Assembly (NCBI RefSeq): GCF_943912825.1
Contig: NZ_CALTUX010000025.1
Coordinates: forward strand, 1-29,193
Length of the DNA stretch: 29,193 bases
DNA from: an uncultured Anaerococcus sp.
Lineage (GTDB): Bacteria; Bacillota; Clostridia; Tissierellales; Peptoniphilaceae
Direction of reading: 5' to 3'
A model generated the notes under the pieces. The model ran no database searches. It was not told where the DNA came from and saw only the letters and a list, made by a program, of their open reading frames with translations. How positions within the stretch are numbered: position 1 is the first letter of the stretch; the number at the start of each line of letters is the position of its first letter. Of this stretch, positions 14,609 to 22,126 are shown piece after piece. Made by a program: the position numbers and the translations under genes.

Positions 14609-16353
14609 TAATTTACCCTCCATTCGTTTGCAGTCTCATATAGGTCTACGAAGTTCTTGTATTTACCATTTTCTTTTATCAAGTTATCATGACTAGCTCT
14701 TTCTACAATCTTGCCATCTTCTACAAGGAGAATTTCGGAAGCTCCTCTAATAGAAGAAAGCCTATGGGCAATCATGATTGTAGTCCTGTCTTTAATTAGA
14801 GATTTAAAAGCGATTTGAAGTTCGTATTCATTCTCTGGGTCGGCAGCAGCTGATGCCTCATCTAAGATAATAATTTTAGGGTTTTTTAGGAAAATCCTTG
14901 CAATAGATATCCTTTGCTTTTCACCACCAGATAAGTTTATCCCATCTGCACCAATAACTGCATCATACTTATCCTTAAATTTTTCTATAAAATCATCGCA
15001 TCTTGCAAGCCTTAAAGCCTCATAAACTTCATCCTTGCTAGCATCTTTTTTTGCTAGCCTTACATTATCAAAAATTGAAATGCCAGAAAAAAGTTGAGGA
15101 TTTTGAAAAACTATGCCTATCTTATCCATTAAAGCATCTTTTTTATAGGAAGAAATATTTTTGCCTCCTATAAGAATTTCCCCGCAATCAACTGGATATA
15201 GGCCTGAAATAAGCTTAGCTATTGTAGACTTACCAGATCCAGAAGAACCAACCAGGGCATAGACCTTATCTTGGTCAAATTTGACAGAAAAATCCTCAAG
15301 GATTTTATGAGAGCCGTCATAAGAAAAATCCACATTTTTAAATTCTATATCGTAGGATGAAAAGTTTTCTTCCTTGCCAAAAGAGATTTCTTTGATTTTC
15401 ATTTCTTCAAATAAACTCTCAAGATTGTCAACTGCAGAATTTGCTTGGAATATGTACATGGATACATACATGATTTTCATAGTGTTAGCAAAATACATCC
15501 CCATAAAAAGGGTGAAAAATAAAATTTTAGCAGCCCATATATGAGGATCTGCTCCCTTGCTTACCATAAAAATTGCAAGAAAAACTGGGCTTATGATGAA
15601 AATATTTAAAATCCATTGGAATAATACAAAGGGAATCCTACAAGACATAGAATATTTGTAGACCATATCTTTGTAAGTAAGGATTGATTGGTGAAGTTTC
15701 TTAAAACCTACAAGAGGTGCGTTAAAAATTTTGACAACTGGCATATTTCTAACATATTCCACAGCTCCTGCATTCATTTGATCAAGCTTATCCATATAAA
15801 TCTTCATAAAAGATTGGTCACCCATCATATTTTTGATTAGAACTAAGGATATTCCTATAATGATTAGGAAAAATATTCCCAAATACATATCGATAATAAA
15901 AGTTAAAATAATCATAAAGATGGGAGTGAGTATTGCACAAGTCTGATCTGGTATAAGGTGGGCAACAATCATATGGGTTTGCTCGACATTGTTGTCAATT
16001 ATTTTTCTGACCTGGCCAGAATCGTGGGTGTCAAAAAAGCTATTAGAAGCCTTTAACAAATGTCCTATTCCCTTTTCACGAAGTCGAGTTTCAAGCCTAA
16101 AACCAGCCAAATGACTCATCCATGTACCGGAAAAATAAAAAATTCCATAGCTGATAAATAGGATTAAGATTTTAGTAGGAAAATTTGCTAAGTTTTTCAA
16201 ATCTTGTCCAATAAAAACGTTTTTTAGCAAAATCCAAATGAGATAATAAGCGTAAAATTCTAAGACTATGCCAAAAGCTGATAATATCACAGCTAATAAT
16301 CCGTGGAATTTTCGCTCAGGCATATATGAAAATAATTTTTTATATAAGGTCAT
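14608..16353 (-). CDS. Exporter-fold ABC half-transporter (first of pair), YbtP/Q-like
   Basis: A 581-aa membrane/ATPase fusion and the first gene of the operon. Six hydrophobic segments precede an ATPase domain with Walker A GSSGSGKST, LSGGEKQRI, Walker B IIILDEASAAADPENE and the switch His in IAHRLSS. Both halves of the pair have consensus catalytic motifs, unlike many heterodimeric drug exporters in which one site is degenerate. AAAGGAG precedes the ATG. The promoter just upstream is overlapped by a Fur-like box. Drug or peptide export remains possible, but the ECF and AraC neighbours and the iron box favour siderophore uptake. Confidence 0.87.
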   Translation of the reverse strand: MTLYKKLFSYMPERKFHGLLAVILSAFGIVLEFYAYYLIWILLKNVFIGQDLKNLANFPTKILILFISYGIFYFSGTWMSHLAGFRLETRLREKGIGHLLKASNSFFDTHDSGQVRKIIDNNVEQTHMIVAHLIPDQTCAILTPIFMIILTFIIDMYLGIFFLIIIGISLVLIKNMMGDQSFMKIYMDKLDQMNAGAVEYVRNMPVVKIFNAPLVGFKKLHQSILTYKDMVYKYSMSCRIPFVLFQWILNIFIISPVFLAIFMVSKGADPHIWAAKILFFTLFMGMYFANTMKIMYVSMYIFQANSAVDNLESLFEEMKIKEISFGKEENFSSYDIEFKNVDFSYDGSHKILEDFSVKFDQDKVYALVGSSGSGKSTIAKLISGLYPVDCGEILIGGKNISSYKKDALMDKIGIVFQNPQLFSGISIFDNVRLAKKDASKDEVYEALRLARCDDFIEKFKDKYDAVIGADGINLSGGEKQRISIARIFLKNPKIIILDEASAAADPENEYELQIAFKSLIKDRTTIMIAHRLSSIRGASEILLVEDGKIVERASHDNLIKENGKYKNFVDLYETANEWRVN

Positions 16354-16372
16354 ATCAAGCTCCTTTCATACT

Positions 16373-16391
16373 GATAATCAATATCATTATA
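16373..16391. promoter_or_regulatory. Fur-like box controlling the ABC/ECF operon
   Basis: GATAATCAATATCATTATA matches 15 of 19 positions of the classic GATAATGATAATCATTATC Fur box. It covers the -10 element of the operon promoter, the usual arrangement for repression by iron-loaded Fur. Confidence 0.6.
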
Positions 16392-16414
16392 TAAGAAATT
16401 AAAAGTTTTGTCTT
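16386..16414 (-). promoter_or_regulatory. Promoter of the ABC/ECF/AraC operon
   Basis: On the minus strand AAGACA (16414-16409) lies 17 bases from a perfect TATAAT (16391-16386). The predicted start site is about 25 bases before the first gene. Confidence 0.65.
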
Positions 16415-16562
16415 ATCATAAAAAATAAATATGTCATAAATTTCAAAGAATATAAGATTAGTTAAAGAAAATAAGACTAAGTGAAAATAAGCTTAATTTA
16501 TGCTTGCAAGTAGAATATAAGTTAACCTTGTAATTTCTAAGTGAATTTTAGTTTTTAAGGCT

Positions 16563-16587
16563 TAAAAAAAGAGAACAAATGTTCTCT
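16563..16587 (-). terminator. Minus-strand terminator downstream of the K+ channel gene
   Basis: On the minus strand the perfect stem AGAGAAC/GTTCTCT (16587-16581 with 16576-16570, ATTT loop) is followed by seven T. It lies about 245 bases beyond the channel stop codon, so a long 3' UTR containing the repeats is likely. Confidence 0.65.
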
Positions 16588-16630
16588 CAGAGTGTAGACT
16601 TATTAATATATTTTTAAATACTTATATTTG

Positions 16631-16679
16631 GAATCCTGAATTCATGGGATTCTTCCTCACTTCGTTCGTCTGAATGACA
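16631..16679. repeat. Dispersed palindromic intergenic repeat
   Basis: GAATCC and GGATTC arms (16631-16636, 16647-16652) surround TGAATTCA. TCTTCCTCACTTCGTTCG and CTGAATGACA follow. This resembles short GGATTCTTC...GAATGACA palindromic repeats seen between genes in many low-GC bacteria (from memory). Confidence 0.45.
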
Positions 16680-16831
16680 TCTGAAAATGACCTTGTCGAT
16701 AGCTCGAGAACATATGTTCACTTTGTATTGATTATTAAATTTTATTCAAGGCTCATCTTGTATTAAGCAAGTGAAAATAAGCTCGTAGATACAGATTCTA
16801 ATATGTTTTTTAAGAATAATAATTTTATTTT

Positions 16832-17839
16832 CTATTTTATCTCATCTCCCAAGTGCCTTAGTTTTTCTACTTGTTCTTCATGACCTAGGACTATTAGGAC
16901 ATCGCCAATCTTAAAGCTATAGTCAACTGGCGGATTAAAGAGCATTTTATTATCTTCTTTCTTTTTTATAGCAAGGATGGTAAGGCCTGTTTTGTTTGGT
17001 ATTTGGGCCTCTAGGAGGTTTTTATTTTCTAGGTAGGATCCTCTGTGGACTATTACTTCTTCTAGGTCTAGCTCCAGATCACCTACTTTGGTCACCACAT
17101 CCAAAAAGGCCATTATATTTGGCTTGGTTATGAGAGAGGCCATCCTCTTGCCGCTTATTTCTATGGCTGAGATGGTTTTGTTGGCGCCGACTTTCATTAG
17201 CTTCTTGCTGCCTGATTTTGTGATGGCATTTGAGATTATATAGATATCCTTATTCATGTGTCTGGCTGTAAGGACTGTTACGATATTATCTACCTCTGTA
17301 TCAAGGGTTGAAATTAGGCCCTTGGCCCTTGCTATCCCTGCCTGGTTAAGGATGTCTTCTTCTGTAGATTGGCCTTCTATTACTAGGATATCGTGGTGAC
17401 TGTAATCGTCTAGGTCCGCATGATCATTTGTTATTACCACGAAATTTTTCTTCTCCTTTATAAAGTTATCTATGATGACTTCTGCTAGCTCTCCTGACCC
17501 ACATATTATGTAGTGGTCCTTTAGGGCCTTAATTTTCTTTTCCATCTTATTTCCCTTCCATAAATCTCCGATTTTTCCTTCTATAAACATGGCTACAACT
17601 GTTGTGAAGGTGTAACCAACTATGCCTACTCCCATAAAGATCATAAAGATTGAAAATAGCTCTGAGGCATCATTTGTCGTGCCCACCTCGCCGAAGCCTA
17701 CTGTCGATATGGTTATAACTGTCATGTAGAGGGCATCTATCATGTCTACCTCAGCAAGGGACATATAGCCCATAATTCCCACGATTAACAAGCTTATGAA
17801 GGCTATTATTATAAGCTTGAGTTTCCTTTTATCTTCCAT
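16832..17839 (-). CDS. Two-TM potassium channel with RCK (TrkA-N/TrkA-C) domains
   Basis: A 335-aa membrane protein for potassium flux. Residues 8-27 and about 60-87 are the two membrane helices, flanking a pore loop with selectivity filter TVGFGE (46-51), a common variant of TVGYGD. Residues about 108-225 form the RCK nucleotide-binding domain, beginning HYIICGSGELAEVI with a Rossmann-type Gly-rich turn. Residues about 250-335 match the TrkA-C ligand-binding domain. The layout is that of MthK-like channels, which are gated by calcium or nucleotides; the ligand cannot be told here. A TATAAT (minus strand, 17865-17860) precedes it, and it is divergent from the kdgT operon. Confidence 0.9.
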   Translation of the reverse strand: MEDKRKLKLIIIAFISLLIVGIMGYMSLAEVDMIDALYMTVITISTVGFGEVGTTNDASELFSIFMIFMGVGIVGYTFTTVVAMFIEGKIGDLWKGNKMEKKIKALKDHYIICGSGELAEVIIDNFIKEKKNFVVITNDHADLDDYSHHDILVIEGQSTEEDILNQAGIARAKGLISTLDTEVDNIVTVLTARHMNKDIYIISNAITKSGSKKLMKVGANKTISAIEISGKRMASLITKPNIMAFLDVVTKVGDLELDLEEVIVHRGSYLENKNLLEAQIPNKTGLTILAIKKKEDNKMLFNPPVDYSFKIGDVLIVLGHEEQVEKLRHLGDEIK

Positions 17840-17934
17840 AAGAACCTCTCCTTTATTTGATTATAGTATATTTTTAAATAAAAAGCTAGAGGAGGAAATT
17901 TTTGGGTATTAACTAGTAAAAGAGAGGTGGATTT

Positions 17935-18252
17935 ATGAAAAATTTTAAAAAGATGCTTCCATATTTGTTAATCGATGCTGTGGCATTTTATATATCACCA
18001 AAGCTTATGATAGACACAGGCTCTGCCATGTTTCTCTTGCTCTTAGTAATACCGCTAATTTGTCTTTTTACAGCTCTAATTTATACCTACAAAAATAATT
18101 TTTCCTGGGCTTATCCAATCCTGGTCATGGTTCTTTTTGTCCCATCGGTCTTCATTGACTATAATGATAGTGCCTTTATTTATACCTTTATTTTTGGAGG
18201 GATAAGTTTAATAGGTTCATTTGTTGGTAAGCTTTTTAGCAGTTATAAATAA
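17935..18252 (+). CDS. Small integral membrane protein, unknown function
   Basis: A 105-aa protein, basic at both ends, with about four hydrophobic segments (roughly residues 9-24, 28-50, 57-74 and 80-100). I do not recognise a named family. The start follows GAGAGGTGG by a few bases. It ends 13 bases before the kdgT-type permease start, so the two form an operon. It may be an accessory or unrelated membrane protein; no function is assigned. Confidence 0.75.
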   Translation: MKNFKKMLPYLLIDAVAFYISPKLMIDTGSAMFLLLLVIPLICLFTALIYTYKNNFSWAYPILVMVLFVPSVFIDYNDSAFIYTFIFGGISLIGSFVGKLFSSYK

Positions 18253-18265
18253 AGGATGATAATTT

Positions 18266-19181
18266 ATGAAATTAATGAAATCTTTCCCAGGTGGAACCTT
18301 GATAGTTCCCATGTTTATATCAGCCCTTATAACGACCCTTCGTGCCTGATTTATTTAAGATTGGGGGCCTAACTGAGTCCATATTTTCGGGAGTTTCTAT
18401 GAATTTCCTCTTGGCAAGTGCTGTGTTTTTGTCAGGAACTCTTTTAAATTTTTCAGTCCTTGGTCATGTGATCAAAAGATATGGGCTTTTAATCCTGACT
18501 CGCCTTATCTTTAATACGATCTTTGGGGTAATCTTTGCTAAATTTTTTGGCCTAGCAGGTATCTTTGGCATATCATCAATTGCCTTTATAGTATGTCTTA
18601 CAAGCCTTAATCCGACTATATTTCTAGCAATTGTAAATGACTACGGCGATGAGACTTACAAGGCGGCCTTTGGGATTTTATCCCTTGTGGCAAGTCCGGT
18701 TATACCTATGTTTATCTACGGGCTTACAAGTCCTACAGACCTTGACCTCATGCCAATTATCTCGACCATGATTCCCCTAGGAGTGGGAGTTCTTATAGGA
18801 AATCTTGATAAGGAATTAGCAGATTTTTTGGGCTCTGGCATGTCCTATATAATATTTTTCTTAGGATGGACTGTGGGGGCTTCTATAAATTTACTGGATG
18901 CCTTTAGTGCTGGCCTTTCAGGCCTTGTTATGATAATTTTTTATTATCTAATAAGCTTTGTCCCTTTGTTTATCATCGAGAGATTTTTTATGAAAAGAAA
19001 GGGCGTATCAGCTATAGCTATGTCTACCCTAGCAGGAGTGTCAGATTCTGTGCCAATGCTTATGGCAGGGTCAAACCCAGAACTTGCCCCTTACGCAGGA
19101 TCAGCTGCTGCCATAGTGAGCCTTTGTGTGGTCTTATCGGCTATAATTAGCCCAAGCCTTGCCAAAAAACTTCATAAATAA
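18266..19181 (+). pseudogene. kdgT: 2-keto-3-deoxygluconate permease family, frameshifted
   Basis: The protein would be a proton-coupled uptake permease for 2-keto-3-deoxygluconate or a similar sugar acid. Reading begins at ATG 18266 after AAAGGA and gives MKLMKSFPGGTLIVPMFISA, the usual KdgT start, but meets TGA at 18347. Dropping one base near 18341 joins it to the long frame beginning VPDLFKIGG. That frame runs to 19181 with about nine hydrophobic segments and the GVLIGNLDKELADF segment typical of KdgT. The joined protein would be about 304 aa, slightly shorter than the E. coli enzyme. The GTG at 18342 lacks a ribosome site, and starting there would lose the first membrane helix. It could be a true pseudogene, a sequencing error or, less likely, +1 frameshifting. 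No kdg metabolic genes lie nearby. Confidence 0.75.
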
Positions 19182-19193
19182 GCAAAAAAATAT

Positions 19194-19217
19194 CCTCTAG
19201 CTAGGCTAGAGGTATTT
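19194..19217. terminator. Bidirectional terminator between kdgT and abgT
   Basis: An 8-bp stem CCTCTAGC/GCTAGAGG (19194-19201 with 19205-19212) is followed by TATTTTTA on plus, and by ATATTTTTTT on minus, serving both convergent genes. Confidence 0.75.
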
Positions 19218-20759
19218 TTATACAAATAAGCTTGCTCCTGGTCCTAGTGGAATTTTGAAAATCATCCACACTATTAATAGGATGGTCCAGAAGATTAAAA
19301 ATGCTATGGAATAAGGAAGCATTGTTGATATTAGGGTACCAAGGCCTCTTTCCTTATCATATTTTTGCATGAAGACTACAATCATGGCAAAGTAGCTCAT
19401 AAGCGGGCTTATGATGTTGGTTGATGAGTCTGCAATCCTGTAGGCCATCTGGCTAAGCTCTGGTGATAGGCCTAGGCCATAAAACATTGGCACAAAGATT
19501 GGGGCCATGATTGCCCACTTGGCTGAGGCCGAACCTATGAAGAGGTTGATAAAGGCTGATAGGATTATAAATAAAATTATAAGTCCAATGCCTGATAGGC
19601 CTATTGATTCCAAAAATTCTGCACCCTTGACAGACAGGATTGTGCCAAGGTTGGTGTAGGCGAAAAATGCTACAAATTGAGCTGCAAAGAAGGATAGGAC
19701 TAGGAAGCTTCCCATGGATTCCATGGACTTGCTCATTGATGCAACGAGGTCCTTTGAGTTGTTAATCTTTCCTACAGTCTTACCAAAGATATAACCTGGT
19801 ATCAGAAACATTAGGAAGATCGCAGCGATTAGCCCCTTTGATAGGAAGGCATCTAGGGTCATATTTCCCTTTGCGTCAGCTTCTCTAAGGATTGCCCCTT
19901 GTGGGATTGTCAAAAATCCAAGGACTACTAGGAAAATTCCAAGGCCTATAAGAGAATTCTTGAGGGCCTTTCTTTCAAGGTCTGTAAGTGGGGCATCTTC
20001 GTGGACATAATCTCCTGTATAGGTGCCAAGGTTTGGTATTACGATTTTTTCTGTAACGACAGTTCCTACTATAGTTAGGATAAAGGTTGAAACAAGAAGG
20101 AAATACCAGTTGCCAGCCACGTCCACGCTTGCAGAAATATTGGCCGCCCTTAGGGCCTCGTTGGTAATGCCTGATAGAAGGGCATCGGTTGGGCCAAAGA
20201 TGAGGTTTGCTGAAAATCCTCCAGAAACACCTGCAAAGGCTGCAGCAAGACCTGCTATTGGGTGCTTGCCAGCTTGGGCAAAGATCATAGCCCCAAGAGG
20301 GATTACAACTACATAGCCCGCATCAGATGCGATATTTGAGACAATTCCTGCAAAAACAACAGCCCCTGTAAGGATGAGGGATGGGACATTTGATAGCATC
20401 CTTCTAAGCCCTGCATCAAAAAATCCTGCATCCTCAGCCACTCCTACCCCAAGCATAGCCACAAGGACAATTCCAAGGGGTGCAAAGGATGTGAAGTTTG
20501 GCACAAGGGATGAGAACATATAGCGGATGCCCTCAGGAGTTAAGAGGCTGATAGCTTTTATAGTTGCCTCGCTTTCTTCCTTGGCATCATAATAATTCAC
20601 GGTGACTCCTGCAGATGCACAAATTTGAGCAATCACTGCAAGAATAGCAATCATGATTACAAAGATAATAGCCGGATGGGGAAGAGCGTTGCCGACTCTT
20701 TCTATCTTAGCTAAAATCCCGCCCGACTTCTTCTCGGGAGATTTTTTTATTTTAGTCAT
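19218..20759 (-). CDS. abgT: AbgT-family transporter
   Basis: A 513-aa membrane transporter of the AbgT family, whose members take up p-aminobenzoyl-glutamate or export antimetabolites using ion gradients. About 11-13 hydrophobic segments follow a basic N-terminus. Family-like segments include VGNALPHPAIIF near residue 27, LGVGVAEDAGFFDAGLRRML, SNIASDAGYVVVIPLGA and GSASAKWAIMAPIFVPMF. Length fits the family (about 500-510). It is a single-gene unit with a strong promoter, divergent from the LytTR operon. No abgA/abgB hydrolase lies beside it, so the substrate is open; export of sulfonamide-like compounds and dipeptide uptake are alternatives. Confidence 0.9.
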   Translation of the reverse strand: MTKIKKSPEKKSGGILAKIERVGNALPHPAIIFVIMIAILAVIAQICASAGVTVNYYDAKEESEATIKAISLLTPEGIRYMFSSLVPNFTSFAPLGIVLVAMLGVGVAEDAGFFDAGLRRMLSNVPSLILTGAVVFAGIVSNIASDAGYVVVIPLGAMIFAQAGKHPIAGLAAAFAGVSGGFSANLIFGPTDALLSGITNEALRAANISASVDVAGNWYFLLVSTFILTIVGTVVTEKIVIPNLGTYTGDYVHEDAPLTDLERKALKNSLIGLGIFLVVLGFLTIPQGAILREADAKGNMTLDAFLSKGLIAAIFLMFLIPGYIFGKTVGKINNSKDLVASMSKSMESMGSFLVLSFFAAQFVAFFAYTNLGTILSVKGAEFLESIGLSGIGLIILFIILSAFINLFIGSASAKWAIMAPIFVPMFYGLGLSPELSQMAYRIADSSTNIISPLMSYFAMIVVFMQKYDKERGLGTLISTMLPYSIAFLIFWTILLIVWMIFKIPLGPGASLFV

Positions 20760-20809
20760 ATTTTTCCTTTCTATTATTATAAAAATTATTGAATAAATTC
20801 ATACCCTTT

Positions 20810-20838
20810 TTTATACCAGTTATTGGCTTTTATGTCAA
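20810..20838 (-). promoter_or_regulatory. abgT promoter
   Basis: On the minus strand a perfect TTGACA (20838-20833), 17-base spacer and TATAAA (20815-20810) predict a start about 45 bases before the abgT ATG. Confidence 0.7.
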
Positions 20839-20900
20839 TCTATTAGAATGTTTGGTAAATTTAACCAATAAAAAACAAAGCTTAAGCTTAGGGTCATTTT

Positions 20901-20910
20901 GATAAAAAGG
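20901..20910 (-). promoter_or_regulatory. Inverted half-copy of the LytTR-type repeat
   Basis: On the minus strand CCTTTTTATC resembles the CCTTTTATC core of the two direct repeats just downstream, with one inserted T. It is a possible third binding site facing abgT. Confidence 0.35.
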
Positions 20911-20927
20911 ACATATAAAGATAAATT

Positions 20928-20963
20928 TTTTAACCTTTTATCTTTCAATTTTAACCTTTTATC
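20928..20963 (+). promoter_or_regulatory. Tandem LytTR-type operator
   Basis: The identical 15-mer TTTTAACCTTTTATC occurs at 20928-20942 and 20949-20963, exactly 21 bases apart (two helical turns). LytTR regulators bind such paired direct repeats. It lies 55 bases before the LytTR gene, where TATTAT/TATGAT -10 candidates (20993-21001) lack a good -35, as in activator-dependent promoters. Confidence 0.65.
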
Positions 20964-21018
20964 AGAAAATCAATGCATAGTTTTGAAATTGATATTATGA
21001 TATAAGCAGGAGGTAGGG

Positions 21019-21459
21019 ATGAAAGTTGACATAATTATTGATGAAACCATCGAAGAAACCCAGGTGAAAATATTTGCCAAGGAGTATTCTAAGGAAGTCG
21101 AAACCATAAAAGATTTGCTAGCTGATAGATTAGTTGACAAGCTTGTGGTTTTTCGTGATAAGGAGGTTTTCATACTTTCCTATGAAGAAATTATAAGAAT
21201 CTTCGCCCAAGATAAAAGTGTTTTTATAAAAACAAGGAACGGAACTTTTTCATCAAGACTGGCTATTTATGAATTATATCAGAGGCTTGATAAAAGGAAG
21301 TTTATCAGGATATCTCGTTCAGACATTGTAAATCTCGACTTTGTCAAAAAGCTTGACCTCTCTTTTACAGGAACAATAGCAGTCGAGCTTACAAACGGTG
21401 ATGTGGCATATGTTTCTAGGAGAAATTTAAAAGAATTTAGGAGGGCCTTGGGCCTATAA
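21019..21459 (+). CDS. LytTR DNA-binding regulator
   Basis: A 146-aa stand-alone transcription regulator. The C-terminal 100 residues (about 45-145) form a LytTR domain, with the recognisable FIRISRSDIVNLDFV and DVAYVSRRNLKEFRRAL stretches. There is no receiver or membrane domain, so it is not a normal two-component regulator. GGAGG lies 6 bases before the ATG. The next gene is a DUF3021 membrane protein, the usual partner; in related streptococcal HdrRM and BrsRM systems the membrane protein restrains the regulator and the regulator activates its own operon. Autoregulation through the upstream direct repeats is inferred. Confidence 0.88.
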   Translation: MKVDIIIDETIEETQVKIFAKEYSKEVETIKDLLADRLVDKLVVFRDKEVFILSYEEIIRIFAQDKSVFIKTRNGTFSSRLAIYELYQRLDKRKFIRISRSDIVNLDFVKKLDLSFTGTIAVELTNGDVAYVSRRNLKEFRRALGL

Positions 21460-21468
21460 GGAGGAATT

Positions 21469-21894
21469 ATGAAAAATTTTAAAGATTTATTAGCTGGTTT
21501 TTTGGCTGGTGTAGGAATAGGTTCCTTAATTGAGGCAATTTTATCTATGATAATTAAAGAAAATTTAGTTGGTGTTCCAGACTTTGTAGCAAGTCAAGCG
21601 CCAGGTTATGCAAAAATTATCCAATGCCTAGTTTATGGTGGCTTTGGTTTGGTATCTGTCCTAATGGACAATATTTTCAAAAACAAGAATAGGGCGGCTT
21701 ATTTAAGACATGCCATCCATTTCTGTGCAATGCTTATCTATTTCATTTGTGCAGGACTTTACCTAAAATGGTTTAATTATGATTTCTCTATTGTAATTTC
21801 CGCCATCTTCTTTGTTGGAATTTATTTATTAATCTCTTTCGCTTTTTATATTTCTGAAAAAAATATGATAGGAAAAATCAATAATAAATTATAA
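21469..21894 (+). CDS. DUF3021 membrane protein, probable LytTR-regulator partner
   Basis: A 141-aa protein with four hydrophobic segments (about 8-28, 50-66, 83-101 and 108-130). It fits the DUF3021 family commonly encoded right after LytTR regulators. The start follows AAGGAGG by 5 bases and lies 9 bases after the regulator. By analogy with LytTR regulatory pairs it probably holds the regulator inactive at the membrane until a signal arrives; what it senses is unknown. A terminator follows. Confidence 0.82.
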   Translation: MKNFKDLLAGFLAGVGIGSLIEAILSMIIKENLVGVPDFVASQAPGYAKIIQCLVYGGFGLVSVLMDNIFKNKNRAAYLRHAIHFCAMLIYFICAGLYLKWFNYDFSIVISAIFFVGIYLLISFAFYISEKNMIGKINNKL

Positions 21895-21901
21895 AAACAC
21901 A

Positions 21902-21935
21902 AAAATGGTCCCAGATTCGGGATCATTTTACTTTT
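21902..21935 (+). terminator. Terminator of the LytTR operon
   Basis: Stem AAAATGGTCCC/GGGATCATTTT (21902-21912 with 21919-21929, one G-U) has an AGATTC loop and a trailing A/T-rich tail, 7 bases after the DUF3021 stop. Confidence 0.75.
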
Positions 21936-22085
21936 AAATTTAATTGTCTTATAGTATTAGTTTAAATTCAGGCTTTAGCTCTTAGATTTATATGGGAAAA
22001 ATAGGATAGGCAAGAGCACAGCCATCAAACTTATCTTGCTTTCCATAAGATTGGTTGGTGGAACAATTGAAATTCAAATAGAATA

Positions 22086-22106
22086 AGCCCCGATATGGGG
22101 CTTTTA
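22086..22106. terminator. Terminator downstream of the amidohydrolase gene
   Basis: Stem AGCCCC/GGGGCT (22086-22091 with 22097-22102, GATAT loop) is followed by TTTTAGTTT on plus and by TATTCTATT on minus. It may serve the minus-strand gene ending at 22127 or stop read-through from the LytTR side. Confidence 0.6.
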
Positions 22107-22126
22107 GTTTATTAAATTTTTATCTA

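Larger units (their letters stand above)
16415..16831. other. Intergenic region with repeats, no gene seen
   Basis: About 420 A/T-rich bases without a credible gene. They hold a minus-strand terminator (16563-16587), a palindromic segment (16631-16679), and an identical 15-base direct repeat AAGTGAAAATAAGCT at 16479-16493 and 16769-16783. Confidence 0.6.

Noticed and set aside
14608..14623. Upstream ATG at 14623 as the start of the second ABC half-transporter
   Set aside because: The ATG at 14608 has GGAGGG at ideal spacing and a TAATG overlap with the previous gene, which fits the coupling seen through the operon.
18342..19181. GTG at 18342 as the true start of the KdgT-type permease
   Set aside because: No ribosome site precedes it, and the first membrane helix would be lost, whereas the ATG at 18266 has a ribosome site and a family-typical N-terminus.
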